Source: Chryseobacterium caseinilyticum
GTDB lineage: Bacteria > Bacteroidota > Bacteroidia > Flavobacteriales > Weeksellaceae
Assembly (NCBI RefSeq): GCF_014837145.1
Contig: NZ_JACYFS010000001.1
Span: 992,001-1,056,000 of the forward strand
Direction: 5' to 3'
DNA length: 64,000 nt
Shown here piece after piece: positions 41,770-50,507 of the stretch. A program made the position numbers and the translations under genes. Within the stretch, counting starts at the first letter, position 1. Each line of letters starts with the position of its first letter. The notes below the pieces were generated by a model. The model was not told where the DNA came from and made no database searches. It saw nothing but the letters and a program-made list of their open reading frames with translations.

Positions 41770-43260
41770 CTATTTTCTGATTTTTTCGTAGAGATTGTAA
41801 TCGGTTCCTGATGGCTTTAAACGGTAAATTTTCTCCAGCAAAGGATTTTGACTCTGTAAATGGTCTTTAATTCTAAATTCTTTAACCAACTTATAATTTT
41901 CCTGGTAAAATGCAGAATCTTTCTCAGTAAAAAGATTTTTATAGGAAAGAAGATATTTTGGATTTCTGTTTTTAACGGTATTCAGCCAGTAATTGTCTTT
42001 ATCCTTTACAATTTCATTTTGAATATCCTTATCCACCAAACCTACTTCGTCAATTGTTTTTAAATGTGAAAAGTAAGGAACATATCCTGCCGGCTCAAGC
42101 AAAATCCATTGATTTTTATCTTTTTCATAAATATCGAGATAAAGCCCGATGTGTCTGCGGTAATTCCACTCGCCGTTTCCTGTTGCTATTGAATGTACAG
42201 CCTGAAATGCAAGCATCGGTACAATGTAATAGACGGCAAATAATGACAGCCAAAGATTTCTCTTCTCTTTAATTTCAAGAATGAAAATAATAACCGGAAC
42301 GAATAAAAGAATCTGCGGAACCCAGTAATACCAGTCGAAAAGACTTTTCTGAGAAAGAAAAATAATCTGTTTAACCCAGCCAAAAACAAAAATGATCCAT
42401 AGAAAATAGTTTCTGTTGTTTCTTTGTCTCACAAGGTAAATAAAACAAAGCAATTCAAAAATTGCAATGATGATTGTGAAAGGATTAAAATCGTTTGGAA
42501 GCTTGATCATTCCCCAAAAATTGCCGTAATTAAGATTGAAGAAATCCCAGTTTTGTTTTAAAGTAAAGTTACCGTCATATCTGAGTTTTTTAGCAACAAT
42601 CGTATTATTTACAACTTCGCCAAAGTAAAACCAGTTGAAGGTAAGTGAAACTGCAAGGGCTATAATTCCTCCAAAAATATAATTCCATCTGATTTTTTTT
42701 GTCCAGATGAGATCTACAAGAAATGTTATTCCGAGAAAAATCACCGTATCGATTCTTGTAAACATAATGAGCGCCGGCAAAAGCAGAACTGCCCATTTTT
42801 TCTCTTTTTTGAATCCGTAGTAAAGCAGAGCCATTTCCAGAAAAAATAGAATTCCATACTCCATCCCAAGAATTGAAATTTTTATGGAGGGTGGCAACAA
42901 TCCGAAAAGTACGATGAATATTGCTTTGTTTTTGTTATCCTTAAAAATCAAATGCGAAAGCAAAACACTTCCGATGGTAAAAAGTATCGAATTGAAAATC
43001 AGTAACGGTTCGATAAAGTTTTCTTTACCAAAAATTAAATTGAAAAAATAGGAAACAAAAACATACAGATGCGTGGTTGAGGACGAAATTTTTGTTGCTC
43101 CGTTAAAACCGATTACGCCGTAATCCATAAGATTTTGAGCGACTCTCCATGTGATAAAAGCATCTTCCTGAATGTGATGTGTGAGAAGGAAAAATATTTT
43201 GACAATGAGTGCAATAAAAAATGCGAAAATGGGAAGCTTCTTCTGTCCGGATTCGGTCAT
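41770..43260 (-). CDS. GT-C type membrane glycosyltransferase-like protein
   Basis: 496 aa from MTESGQKKLPIFAFFIALIV; an ATG 16 codons upstream lies in promoter-like sequence. About ten membrane segments. The first loop has QEDAFITWRVAQNLMDYGVI, with an acidic pair as in GT-C lipid-linked sugar transferases. The large C-terminal soluble part has no known motif. The acceptor is unknown; protein or lipid glycosylation at the outer face of the inner membrane is likely. Confidence 0.6.
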   Translation of the reverse strand: MTESGQKKLPIFAFFIALIVKIFFLLTHHIQEDAFITWRVAQNLMDYGVIGFNGATKISSSTTHLYVFVSYFFNLIFGKENFIEPLLIFNSILFTIGSVLLSHLIFKDNKNKAIFIVLFGLLPPSIKISILGMEYGILFFLEMALLYYGFKKEKKWAVLLLPALIMFTRIDTVIFLGITFLVDLIWTKKIRWNYIFGGIIALAVSLTFNWFYFGEVVNNTIVAKKLRYDGNFTLKQNWDFFNLNYGNFWGMIKLPNDFNPFTIIIAIFELLCFIYLVRQRNNRNYFLWIIFVFGWVKQIIFLSQKSLFDWYYWVPQILLFVPVIIFILEIKEKRNLWLSLFAVYYIVPMLAFQAVHSIATGNGEWNYRRHIGLYLDIYEKDKNQWILLEPAGYVPYFSHLKTIDEVGLVDKDIQNEIVKDKDNYWLNTVKNRNPKYLLSYKNLFTEKDSAFYQENYKLVKEFRIKDHLQSQNPLLEKIYRLKPSGTDYNLYEKIRK

Positions 43261-43313
43261 CGTGTTCGTTGTTTGTGCAAATATAAACCTTATATATTTT
43301 AGATTCAAAACAA

Positions 43314-43340
43314 AAAAAACGGAACCGAAGTTCCGTTTTT
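43314..43340 (-). terminator. Terminator after the DUF2723 gene
   Basis: AAACGGAAC and GTTCCGTTT pair with a TTCG loop on the minus strand; a T-run follows. Confidence 0.85.
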
Positions 43341-43344
43341 AATA

Positions 43345-46300
43345 TTACTGTATTGCTTTGATAAGTGAATTGTTAATCTGTTGTTCTTTTTGTCTCGCAA
43401 AGTTAGAATCTATCGGTTCAATCACATCCATGAGGTAAGAATAGTAGGAGGTAATTTTTTGGGCATTGTCCTCTATTTCATTTCTTGCCTTGTCTTTACC
43501 CATTGCCTGAGCTTTTTTCACGAAAGCATCGAATTTTTTATCAATAGGTTCCATAGATTTCACAAGATAATCGTAAGCTTTCTGGTTCTGACCGAGTTTT
43601 CTGTAAGCATCGGTAACCGCAGTTACCACTAATGAATATTCTGCAGGTTTTGATCTCATCTGTCTGCCGATATTTCTCTGCTCAGCCGGATCTAAAGTCA
43701 GATAAAAATCATATTCTTCAAAAATTCCTTTTTTCAGATTTTCTGCGATTTCCAAAGCTTTTTTCTCCTGTCCTGCCATGATGTATCCGTTCACCATCGA
43801 GCTCAGAGATCTTGGATCACTGTATTTTGATGCAGGAATTTCTTTAGACGCCAAATCAAGGATTTCCAGAGCTCTTTTCTTATCACCTTTTAATGCTAAA
43901 GCTGCTGCTGCTCTGCTCGCTGCACCTCTGTAGCCGATGATATTTGAAGTAGCAGTCTCATCAAAATGTACATTCAGATCTTTGAAGTTACCCCATCTGA
44001 AATTTTTCACAATGTTATAAAGAGAATTTCCGTCTACTCTTCCCATCTCACCGTCACTGCTTCTTGGTGTACGGATCGGAACCAATCTGTAGCTGAAACC
44101 GTCAAACTGCAGATACTCGTCCAAATAGAAAATATTTTCGCTGTCGTAAATTCCACCTGATGAGAAATTGAGTGATCTCTTCCAGTCGAAATTGGCAAGA
44201 ATATCAAACATTATCAGATTGCTTTTGTACAGAGTATTCGCTTTGTAATCCACAGTTATATGATCCACAACATTTGGTAAATCTGCTGCTGTAATTGTTC
44301 CTGATTTTAAAGCATTCGCTTTATTCACAGGGATTACAAACTTATTTACCGGAAGGAAATTGTATTTTTCATACTTTTCTCCACCAAATATCTCCTTTAA
44401 AACTTCATCTTTCTCAGGAGATTGAATTTTAATGAACTCTATAGCCTCTTTTACCGTCATTGAATCTTTTTCAAGATATCCCTGGAAAGTTCTGATAACA
44501 CTTTCTGCAGTTCCTTTTGCCTGAAGGGTTTCAAAAATATTTTTCCAGTCGCCAGGCTTCATCATGTAAATCTGATCATTCACGCCGTCACGGTAATCGT
44601 CATGTTTCAGCTGTCCCGGAACCGGCATTGCGTTGTAGGTTCTCCTTTTTACCTGATCAATATTCCACGGCGTTGCAAGCAAAGTGAAATTAACCACTTT
44701 TACATCGTCTCTGAACCTTTCCGTTTCCTGCATTGCCCAAACCGGATAGGTATCATTATCTCCATAAACAAATAAAATATCGTCTTTCGGTAAAGATTTC
44801 AACATGGAGTAAGAATAATCGTAAGCTGTATAACGGTCGCTTCTGTCGTGAACATTATAGTTCTGGAAGCCCATCATCAAAGGGATTCCAAGTAACACCA
44901 CACCAAAACCAATATTGGCTAAATTAGATCTCACTTTAGACTGCAGATACCATAGAATTCCTCCGGCACCCAAACCTATCCAGATGGCAAAGGCGTAGAA
45001 GGAGCCGACAGTTGCATAATCTCTTTCACGCGGTTCGTAAGGCTTCATTCCTGTATAGAAAACGATTCCGATGCTTGTTAAAATAAATAATGACAGAAGC
45101 GCATAAAATCTTCCGAAATCTCTGTTAAGCTGGAAATAACATCCCAAAACACCCAAAAGCATCGGTAGGAAAAAGAATGCAACTGTACTTTCGTTTCTGA
45201 ATTTTGACGGCATTGCATTCTGATCTCCATACAAAGCATTATCAATAAAAGGAATTCCTGAAATCCAGTTTCCACGTGTAATTTCCTGGTTTCCTTCAAG
45301 GTCATTCTGTCTTCCTGCAAAGTTCCAGAAAAGGTATCTCACAAAGTAATATCCGTTTTGGAACGTGATAAAATAATGCATGTTATCAACAAATGAAGGC
45401 CTCTGAACTTTAATTAAATTATAAGGTCTAACCTTTAAATAATCTGAAACAGAAATATCTTTTTCATCATATTTGGTTTTGAGTTCGTTGAAAATCTGCT
45501 GCGCTTCCGGACTGTCTGCCACATCAGGATTATCAAAATTAAATTCGAAAGACGGCGCGCCATACATAGCCATGTAATTAGCCATTACCGCTTTATCTTC
45601 ATTGAACATTCTCGGCATAAGGCTCACATGATCCTTATTGAAAACATAATTAAATCTGTCACCAGTTTTTCTGTAGGTTCCGGTTTTTTCATCTTTTTCG
45701 TAGATCTCTCCGGTTTTATCGGTTTTAAAACTTCCATCCTCATTTTTTTCAATACCGTTGGCATCTAAAAATGCAGTATAGTTCTGTCCGTAAATCGTTG
45801 GCCAGTCACCGTACTGTTCTCTGTTGTAATAATCAAGCATACCGATGGCAGTATCCGGATCATTAAGGTTCATTGGCGGGTTGGCGTTTGCTCTGATTGG
45901 AATAACCATCCAACATGAGAAACCGATAACCATAAATACGGAGGAAAGAGCTACCGTCTGATAAATTTTCTTTTTTGCTTTTCTTGCATATTTAATGATG
46001 AAATAAGAAACAGCAACCATCACGATAAATCCGGCAATCGTTCCTGAGTGGAAAGGCAGTCCTACTCCGTTTACCATAAAAATTTCCAGTCTTCCGAACA
46101 TTGTCATGATCAGTGGGAAGATCAGTTTAAATACAATGATTAAAATTAAAAGCGTCACCCCATTGGCTACGATGAAATTCTTCCATGTAAATTCATAGTT
46201 TCTTGCGTAATAAACAAGACAAACTGCAGGAATTGCAAGCATACACATCATGTGAACACCTACAGAAAGACCTACAATGAAAAATATCAGTACAATCCAA

Positions 46301-46833
46301 CGGTCAGCATCCGGAGCGAGATATTCGTTTTCCCACTTTGTAATCAGCCAAACAAGCAATGCAATAAACATCGATGCCATGGAATATACCTCGCCTTCTA
46401 CTGCAGAAAACCAGAAAGTATCTGAAAATGTGAAACACAATGACCCGATTACCCCTGCGAACAGAATGGCAATTTCCTGATGTCTGTTGATTTCTTCAAA
46501 TTCTTTATTCAGAAGTCTTCTTACGAAGTGCGTAATCGTCCAGAACAGAAAAAGAATTGTGAAAGCACTGAAAAGAGCAGACATTCCGTTGATCACAATT
46601 GAATAATTTTCGCCTTTGCCGAAAGCAAAAATACCAGCCACAGCACCCACGATTTGGAAAAGCGCGGCGCCCGGAGCGTGGGTCACTTCAAGTTTTACGG
46701 CAGAAGAAATGTACTCACCACAATCCCAAAAACTAAAGTTGGGTTCTATGGTTGAGAGGTACGTGATAAAGGCAATGGCGAATATCACCCATCCGAGAAC
46801 GGTATTCCATCGCCTGAAAGTCCAGTTTTTCAT
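43345..46833 (-). CDS. DUF2723 membrane protein, probable protein O-glycosyltransferase
   Basis: 1162 aa. About twelve membrane segments in the first 650 residues: YLSTIEPNFSFWDCGEYISS with the acidic DxxE-like pair, then THAPGAALFQIVGAVAGIFA. A long C-terminal soluble part (about 690-1162) contains TPR-like helices near the end (GDKKRALEILDLASKEIPAS, GQEKKALEIAENLKK). DUF2723 includes human TMEM260, a protein O-mannosyltransferase, so sugar transfer to exported proteins is the best guess. The upstream GCGAAAATA word resembles a degenerate -7 box. Confidence 0.8.
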   Translation of the reverse strand: MKNWTFRRWNTVLGWVIFAIAFITYLSTIEPNFSFWDCGEYISSAVKLEVTHAPGAALFQIVGAVAGIFAFGKGENYSIVINGMSALFSAFTILFLFWTITHFVRRLLNKEFEEINRHQEIAILFAGVIGSLCFTFSDTFWFSAVEGEVYSMASMFIALLVWLITKWENEYLAPDADRWIVLIFFIVGLSVGVHMMCMLAIPAVCLVYYARNYEFTWKNFIVANGVTLLILIIVFKLIFPLIMTMFGRLEIFMVNGVGLPFHSGTIAGFIVMVAVSYFIIKYARKAKKKIYQTVALSSVFMVIGFSCWMVIPIRANANPPMNLNDPDTAIGMLDYYNREQYGDWPTIYGQNYTAFLDANGIEKNEDGSFKTDKTGEIYEKDEKTGTYRKTGDRFNYVFNKDHVSLMPRMFNEDKAVMANYMAMYGAPSFEFNFDNPDVADSPEAQQIFNELKTKYDEKDISVSDYLKVRPYNLIKVQRPSFVDNMHYFITFQNGYYFVRYLFWNFAGRQNDLEGNQEITRGNWISGIPFIDNALYGDQNAMPSKFRNESTVAFFFLPMLLGVLGCYFQLNRDFGRFYALLSLFILTSIGIVFYTGMKPYEPRERDYATVGSFYAFAIWIGLGAGGILWYLQSKVRSNLANIGFGVVLLGIPLMMGFQNYNVHDRSDRYTAYDYSYSMLKSLPKDDILFVYGDNDTYPVWAMQETERFRDDVKVVNFTLLATPWNIDQVKRRTYNAMPVPGQLKHDDYRDGVNDQIYMMKPGDWKNIFETLQAKGTAESVIRTFQGYLEKDSMTVKEAIEFIKIQSPEKDEVLKEIFGGEKYEKYNFLPVNKFVIPVNKANALKSGTITAADLPNVVDHITVDYKANTLYKSNLIMFDILANFDWKRSLNFSSGGIYDSENIFYLDEYLQFDGFSYRLVPIRTPRSSDGEMGRVDGNSLYNIVKNFRWGNFKDLNVHFDETATSNIIGYRGAASRAAAALALKGDKKRALEILDLASKEIPASKYSDPRSLSSMVNGYIMAGQEKKALEIAENLKKGIFEEYDFYLTLDPAEQRNIGRQMRSKPAEYSLVVTAVTDAYRKLGQNQKAYDYLVKSMEPIDKKFDAFVKKAQAMGKDKARNEIEDNAQKITSYYSYLMDVIEPIDSNFARQKEQQINNSLIKAIQ

Positions 46834-47016
46834 AGTATTAAATCAATCATGCGAAAATAAGATTTTTAGATGATTTTATACTGATTTTAACAAAATTTAA
46901 AAAAAATGGCGTAAATTTTGGCTGCGAAATCAGAAAACTGCAAAACTCAAGTGAAGATTTTTAAACATCATTGCTGTAGTTTCAAACAAAAGTTTAGAGA
47001 TTATTTATTTTTTTGT

Positions 47017-47024
47017 ATTTTTGC
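47017..47024 (+). promoter_or_regulatory. -7 box of the cysteine-synthase-family gene
   Basis: TATTTTTGC, 33 bases before the chosen ATG at 47058. It shows that an upstream ATG at 47013 is not a usable start. Confidence 0.5.
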
Positions 47025-47057
47025 GGTCAGATTTTTATTGAAAAAATTAATAAAATA

Positions 47058-48095
47058 ATGAGTAATGTTTACGATAATATTCTTGGCCTTATAGGAAACA
47101 CTCCTATGGTGAAGCTTAACACTGTCACAAAAGACATCCCAGCAACCGTATATGCCAAGTTAGAATCATGTAATCCCGGACATTCAACCAAAGATAGAAT
47201 TGCTCTTCATATTATAGAAAACGCAGAAAAAAAAGGTTTATTGAACAGTGAATCTGTAGTAGTGGAAACCACTTCCGGAAATACCGGATTTTCTATTGCT
47301 ATGGTGTGTATTATAAAAGGATACAAATGTATTCTTGCAGTAAGTGACAAAACGAAGGCCGAGAAAATCGCCTACCTCAAGTCTTTGGGAGCACAGGTTT
47401 ATATTTGCCCGGCAAACGTTCCGGCAAATGATCCGAGATCATACTACGAAGTTGCAAAGAGAATCGCAGCCGAAACGCCAAATTCTGTTTACATCAATCA
47501 ATATTTCAACGAACTTAACGTTGATGCCCACTACCAGACTACAGGTCCTGAAATCTGGGAGCAGACTCAGGGAAAAATCACCCATCTTTTTGCATGCACA
47601 GGAACGGGTGGAACTTTATCCGGATCAGCTAAGTTTTTAAAAGAAAAAAATCCAAACATCAAAATCATTGGTGTTGATGCTGACGGATCTATTCTGAAAA
47701 GTTTCCACGAAACGGGAGAAATCCATAAAGAAGATGTGCATCCTTATCAGATCGAAGGAATGGGAAAAAATTTAATCCCTTCTGCCCTGTTATTTGATAA
47801 AATTGATGAGTTTGTAAGGGTAAACGACGAAATGTCTGCCTACAGAACCAGAGAAATTGCTTTAAAAGAAGCTATAATGGGAGGTTACACAACAGGAGCT
47901 GTTACTCAGGGACTTATCCAATATGCCAATTCTCATCAGTTTGCAGAAAATGATCTTGTAGTTTTAATTTATCCTGACCACGGCTCGCGTTACATCACAA
48001 AAGTCTACAGCGATAAATGGATGGAAGAACAGGGATTCATCAACAACTGTTTTCATAATTATGATGAAGTTTTCAAAACAGAAATCATAAAATAA
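47058..48095 (+). CDS. PLP-dependent cysteine synthase-family enzyme, possible cysteate synthase
   Basis: 345 aa from MSNVYDNILGLIGNTPMVKL. The PLP Lys45 lies in GHSTKDRIAL; VVETTSGNTGFSIAMVC binds the substrate carboxylate and ACTGTGGTLSGSAKFLKEKN the phosphate. The end PDHGSRYITKVYSDKWM resembles cystathionine beta-synthases. General activity is beta-replacement on a Ser or Cys derivative. The next gene is a serine palmitoyltransferase homologue, so cysteate for sulfonolipids is an attractive product. O-acetylserine sulfhydrylase or cystathionine beta-synthase are the alternatives. Confidence 0.8.
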   Translation: MSNVYDNILGLIGNTPMVKLNTVTKDIPATVYAKLESCNPGHSTKDRIALHIIENAEKKGLLNSESVVVETTSGNTGFSIAMVCIIKGYKCILAVSDKTKAEKIAYLKSLGAQVYICPANVPANDPRSYYEVAKRIAAETPNSVYINQYFNELNVDAHYQTTGPEIWEQTQGKITHLFACTGTGGTLSGSAKFLKEKNPNIKIIGVDADGSILKSFHETGEIHKEDVHPYQIEGMGKNLIPSALLFDKIDEFVRVNDEMSAYRTREIALKEAIMGGYTTGAVTQGLIQYANSHQFAENDLVVLIYPDHGSRYITKVYSDKWMEEQGFINNCFHNYDEVFKTEIIK

Positions 48096-48105
48096 GAAAT
48101 AAAAT

Positions 48106-48139
48106 AAAAGCCTTTTGAAAAAAAACAAAAGGCTTTTTT
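48106..48139 (+). terminator. Terminator between the PLP gene pair
   Basis: AAAAGCCTTTTG and CAAAAGGCTTTT pair around an A-rich loop and T6 follows. It separates the two genes at least partly, so they may not share every transcript. Confidence 0.8.
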
Positions 48140-48201
48140 CATTCTATATAATTTAACTAAATTTGTTCGTTAAAATTTACAATTAAACCCTTTACAAAAA
48201 A

Positions 48202-49464
48202 ATGGTAGATATATTTGAAAGAATAAAGCAAAATCCGGGGCCATTGGGTCAGTTTGCCGATTACGCAGAAGGATATTTTGTTTTCCCGAAACTGGAAGGA
48301 CCTATTGGCCCGCGAATGAGATTTCAAGGTAAAGAAGTAATTTTCTGGAGCGCCAACGATTATTTGGGATTGTGTAATCATCCTGAAGTTTTGGAAGCAG
48401 ATGCAAAAGCAGCGGCAGAATACGGAATGTTTTATCCGATGGGAGCAAGAGCAATGTCAGGAGAAACCCAGCAGCACCAGCAACTGGAGAAGGAATTGGC
48501 AGAGTTTACACAAAAGGAAGCTTCTTATCTTTTGAATTTTGGATATCAGGGAATGGTTTCGTGTATCGATGCGTTGGTTACAAGACACGACGTCATCGTT
48601 TATGATGCCGATTCTCACGCATGTATTGTTGACGGAGTACGTCTTCACATGGGAAAAAGTTTTACTTTCAAACACAATGATATTGAAAGTTTAGAAAAAA
48701 ACCTCGCAAGAGCGACAAAAGTAGCTGAAGAAAACGGTGGCGGAATTTTGGTAATCACCGAGGGTGTTTTCGGAATGAGAGGAATGCAGGGTAAACTGAA
48801 AGAAATCTGTGATTTAAAATCTAAATTCAATTTCAGACTTTTGGTGGATGATGCACACGGTTTCGGAACTTTGGGTAAAACCGGAGCGGGAGCTGGTGAA
48901 GAGCAGGGATGTCAGGATCAGATCGATGTTTACTTCTCTACATTTGCAAAGTCAATGGCTGGCTTCGGAGCATTTTTATCCGGAGATCATAAAATTATTC
49001 AGTTTTTAAAGTATAATCTCCGTTCTCAGATTTTTGCTAAATCTTTAACAATGCCAATGGTAATTGGAGGTTTAAAAAGACTTGAGCTTTTAAGAACGCG
49101 TCCGGAAATCAAAGATAAATTGTGGGAAAATGTAACCAAGCTTCAAGACGGTCTTAAAGAAAGAGGTTTTAACTTAGGAAATACCAACACCTGCGTAACT
49201 CCTGTTTTCATTCAGGGAACAACAATTGAGGCGACACTTTTAGCAAAAGACTTGAGAGAAAACTACGGTGTGTTCACTTCAGTTGTGGTATATCCGGTAA
49301 TTCCAAAAGGAATGATACTGTTGAGATTAATTCCTACTGCGTCACATACAGATTCGGAAATCAATGAAACTTTAGCTGCTTTTGAAGGCATCAAAGAAAA
49401 ACTGGAAACCGGTGTATATGCCGAAATGGAAAAAGAAATGAATATCGAGTACAAGCAGTTGTAA
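48202..49464 (+). CDS. Serine palmitoyltransferase-family acyltransferase, probable cysteate-fatty acyltransferase
   Basis: 420 aa, alpha-oxoamine synthase family. PLP Lys250 lies in FSTFAKSMAGFGAF. Other marks are FWSANDYLGLCNHPEV, GARAMSGETQQHQQLEKELA, DADSHACIVDGVRLHMGKSF and LLVDDAHGFGTLGKTGAGAG. The family joins acyl groups to amino acids with loss of CO2. In Flavobacterium and Chryseobacterium such a protein makes capnine from cysteate. Plain serine palmitoyltransferase (sphingolipid) or glycine C-acetyltransferase are alternatives; the neighbour favours cysteate. Confidence 0.85.
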   Translation: MVDIFERIKQNPGPLGQFADYAEGYFVFPKLEGPIGPRMRFQGKEVIFWSANDYLGLCNHPEVLEADAKAAAEYGMFYPMGARAMSGETQQHQQLEKELAEFTQKEASYLLNFGYQGMVSCIDALVTRHDVIVYDADSHACIVDGVRLHMGKSFTFKHNDIESLEKNLARATKVAEENGGGILVITEGVFGMRGMQGKLKEICDLKSKFNFRLLVDDAHGFGTLGKTGAGAGEEQGCQDQIDVYFSTFAKSMAGFGAFLSGDHKIIQFLKYNLRSQIFAKSLTMPMVIGGLKRLELLRTRPEIKDKLWENVTKLQDGLKERGFNLGNTNTCVTPVFIQGTTIEATLLAKDLRENYGVFTSVVVYPVIPKGMILLRLIPTASHTDSEINETLAAFEGIKEKLETGVYAEMEKEMNIEYKQL

Positions 49465-49492
49465 ATTCAGAATTCATTCAGTATAATTCAGA

Positions 49493-49519
49493 CCAGCGGA
49501 ATATTTTCGCTGGTTTTTC
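49493..49519 (+). terminator. Terminator after the acyltransferase gene
   Basis: CCAGCG and CGCTGG pair with a nine-base AT-rich loop, followed by TTTTTCTTT. Confidence 0.75.
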
Positions 49520-49784
49520 TTTGTCTGCCGAAGTAAATTATTTAGATAAGATATTTAAAATCAGATCATTTTCTATTCCTGATTCTAAAAATTTAACTCA
49601 ATTTGAATATAATTTTCACAATTAAAATTCATCAGTTAAACTTAAAATTTAGATTTCTCAAAAATTCGCCAAAAGCAACACATCCCTTGAAATAATTAAA
49701 TATCCAACAACAATCTGTTAAATTATTACAATTTCATAATATGATATAGACTTTTTGACTATAAAATTTAAACAATTTATAAAT

Positions 49785-49859
49785 CCTAATTTTTAACAAT
49801 TTTTAACTAATTAAAGTCACAGGACGTCGATTGGGCGTTATATTCTGTTAAAAATTAGG
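49785..49859. repeat. 14-bp perfect inverted repeat upstream of the glucosaminidase gene
   Basis: CCTAATTTTTAACA (49785-49798) and TGTTAAAAATTAGG (49846-49859) are exact reverse complements, 47 bases apart. The spacer includes the locally GC-rich GGACGTCGATTGGGCGTT. The rest of the gap from 49520 is AT-rich and featureless to me. Confidence 0.7.
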
Positions 49860-49878
49860 CTGTTAGTATGTGTAGGGG

Positions 49879-49886
49879 TAAATTTG
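49879..49886 (+). promoter_or_regulatory. -7 box of the glucosaminidase promoter
   Basis: TAAATTTGC, 26 bases before the ATG at 49913. No clear -33 box; the inverted repeat ends 19 bases upstream and may place an activator. Confidence 0.45.
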
Positions 49887-49912
49887 CAACCATGATTTCA
49901 AAACATACAATT

Positions 49913-50377
49913 ATGAAACACAGTTTTAGGTACTTAAGAATTGTAATTTTGAGTTTGGTATTCAGCTTCGTTTCGTCACAGGTAAATGCACAGACACAAA
50001 GCTATATACAAAAAAACAAAACTCTCGCAGAAAAATTATCATCAAAGTACGGCATACCAAGTTCTGTAATACTTGCAATAGCATTCGTAGAAACAGGAGG
50101 CGGAACAAGCAGAAATTCCAAAGCATTAAATAATCACTTCGGAATTGTAGGCAAAAACAACATAGGTTCCAAATACAAACAATTTGAATCCAAAGAAGAA
50201 AGTTACGAAGCATTTTGCAAACTGGTCGTAAAAAAGAAATACTACACCGCCCTGAAAGGCACAGAAGATTTCGGAAAATGGGTAAAAGCAATGGCCGGTG
50301 CAGGCTACTCTACCCAGCCAGGAGAATGGATGAGAAGAATTAATTCTATCATTCACAAATACCAGCTCAAGGACTAA
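49913..50377 (+). CDS. Small secreted glucosaminidase-domain protein (GH73-like)
   Basis: 154 aa from MKHSFRYLRIVILSLVFSFV, a signal peptide; a start 15 codons upstream overlaps the promoter. The mature protein is a single lysozyme-like domain: SKYGIPSSVILAIAFVETGG with the catalytic Glu, SKALNNHFGIVGKNN, YKQFESKEESYEAFCKLVVK and WVKAMAGAGYSTQPGEWMRR. It cleaves peptidoglycan glycan strands. Unlike larger family members it has no LysM or other wall-binding part. Confidence 0.9.
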   Translation: MKHSFRYLRIVILSLVFSFVSSQVNAQTQSYIQKNKTLAEKLSSKYGIPSSVILAIAFVETGGGTSRNSKALNNHFGIVGKNNIGSKYKQFESKEESYEAFCKLVVKKKYYTALKGTEDFGKWVKAMAGAGYSTQPGEWMRRINSIIHKYQLKD

Positions 50378-50411
50378 ATTCTCAGAATTCAGAACAGAAA
50401 AAGAAAAAAGT

Positions 50412-50443
50412 AAAGCTTCAAAAATAATTTGAAGCTTTTTTTT
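50412..50443 (+). terminator. Terminator after the glucosaminidase gene
   Basis: AAAGCTTCAAA and TTTGAAGCTTT form an 11-base stem, AATAA loop, T8 tail. Confidence 0.85.
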
Positions 50444-50507
50444 ATTTCATATTGTGTGGAATACTGAAACTGATTAAATTAGCATTCTAAATTTCCCCTA
50501 AAATTTT

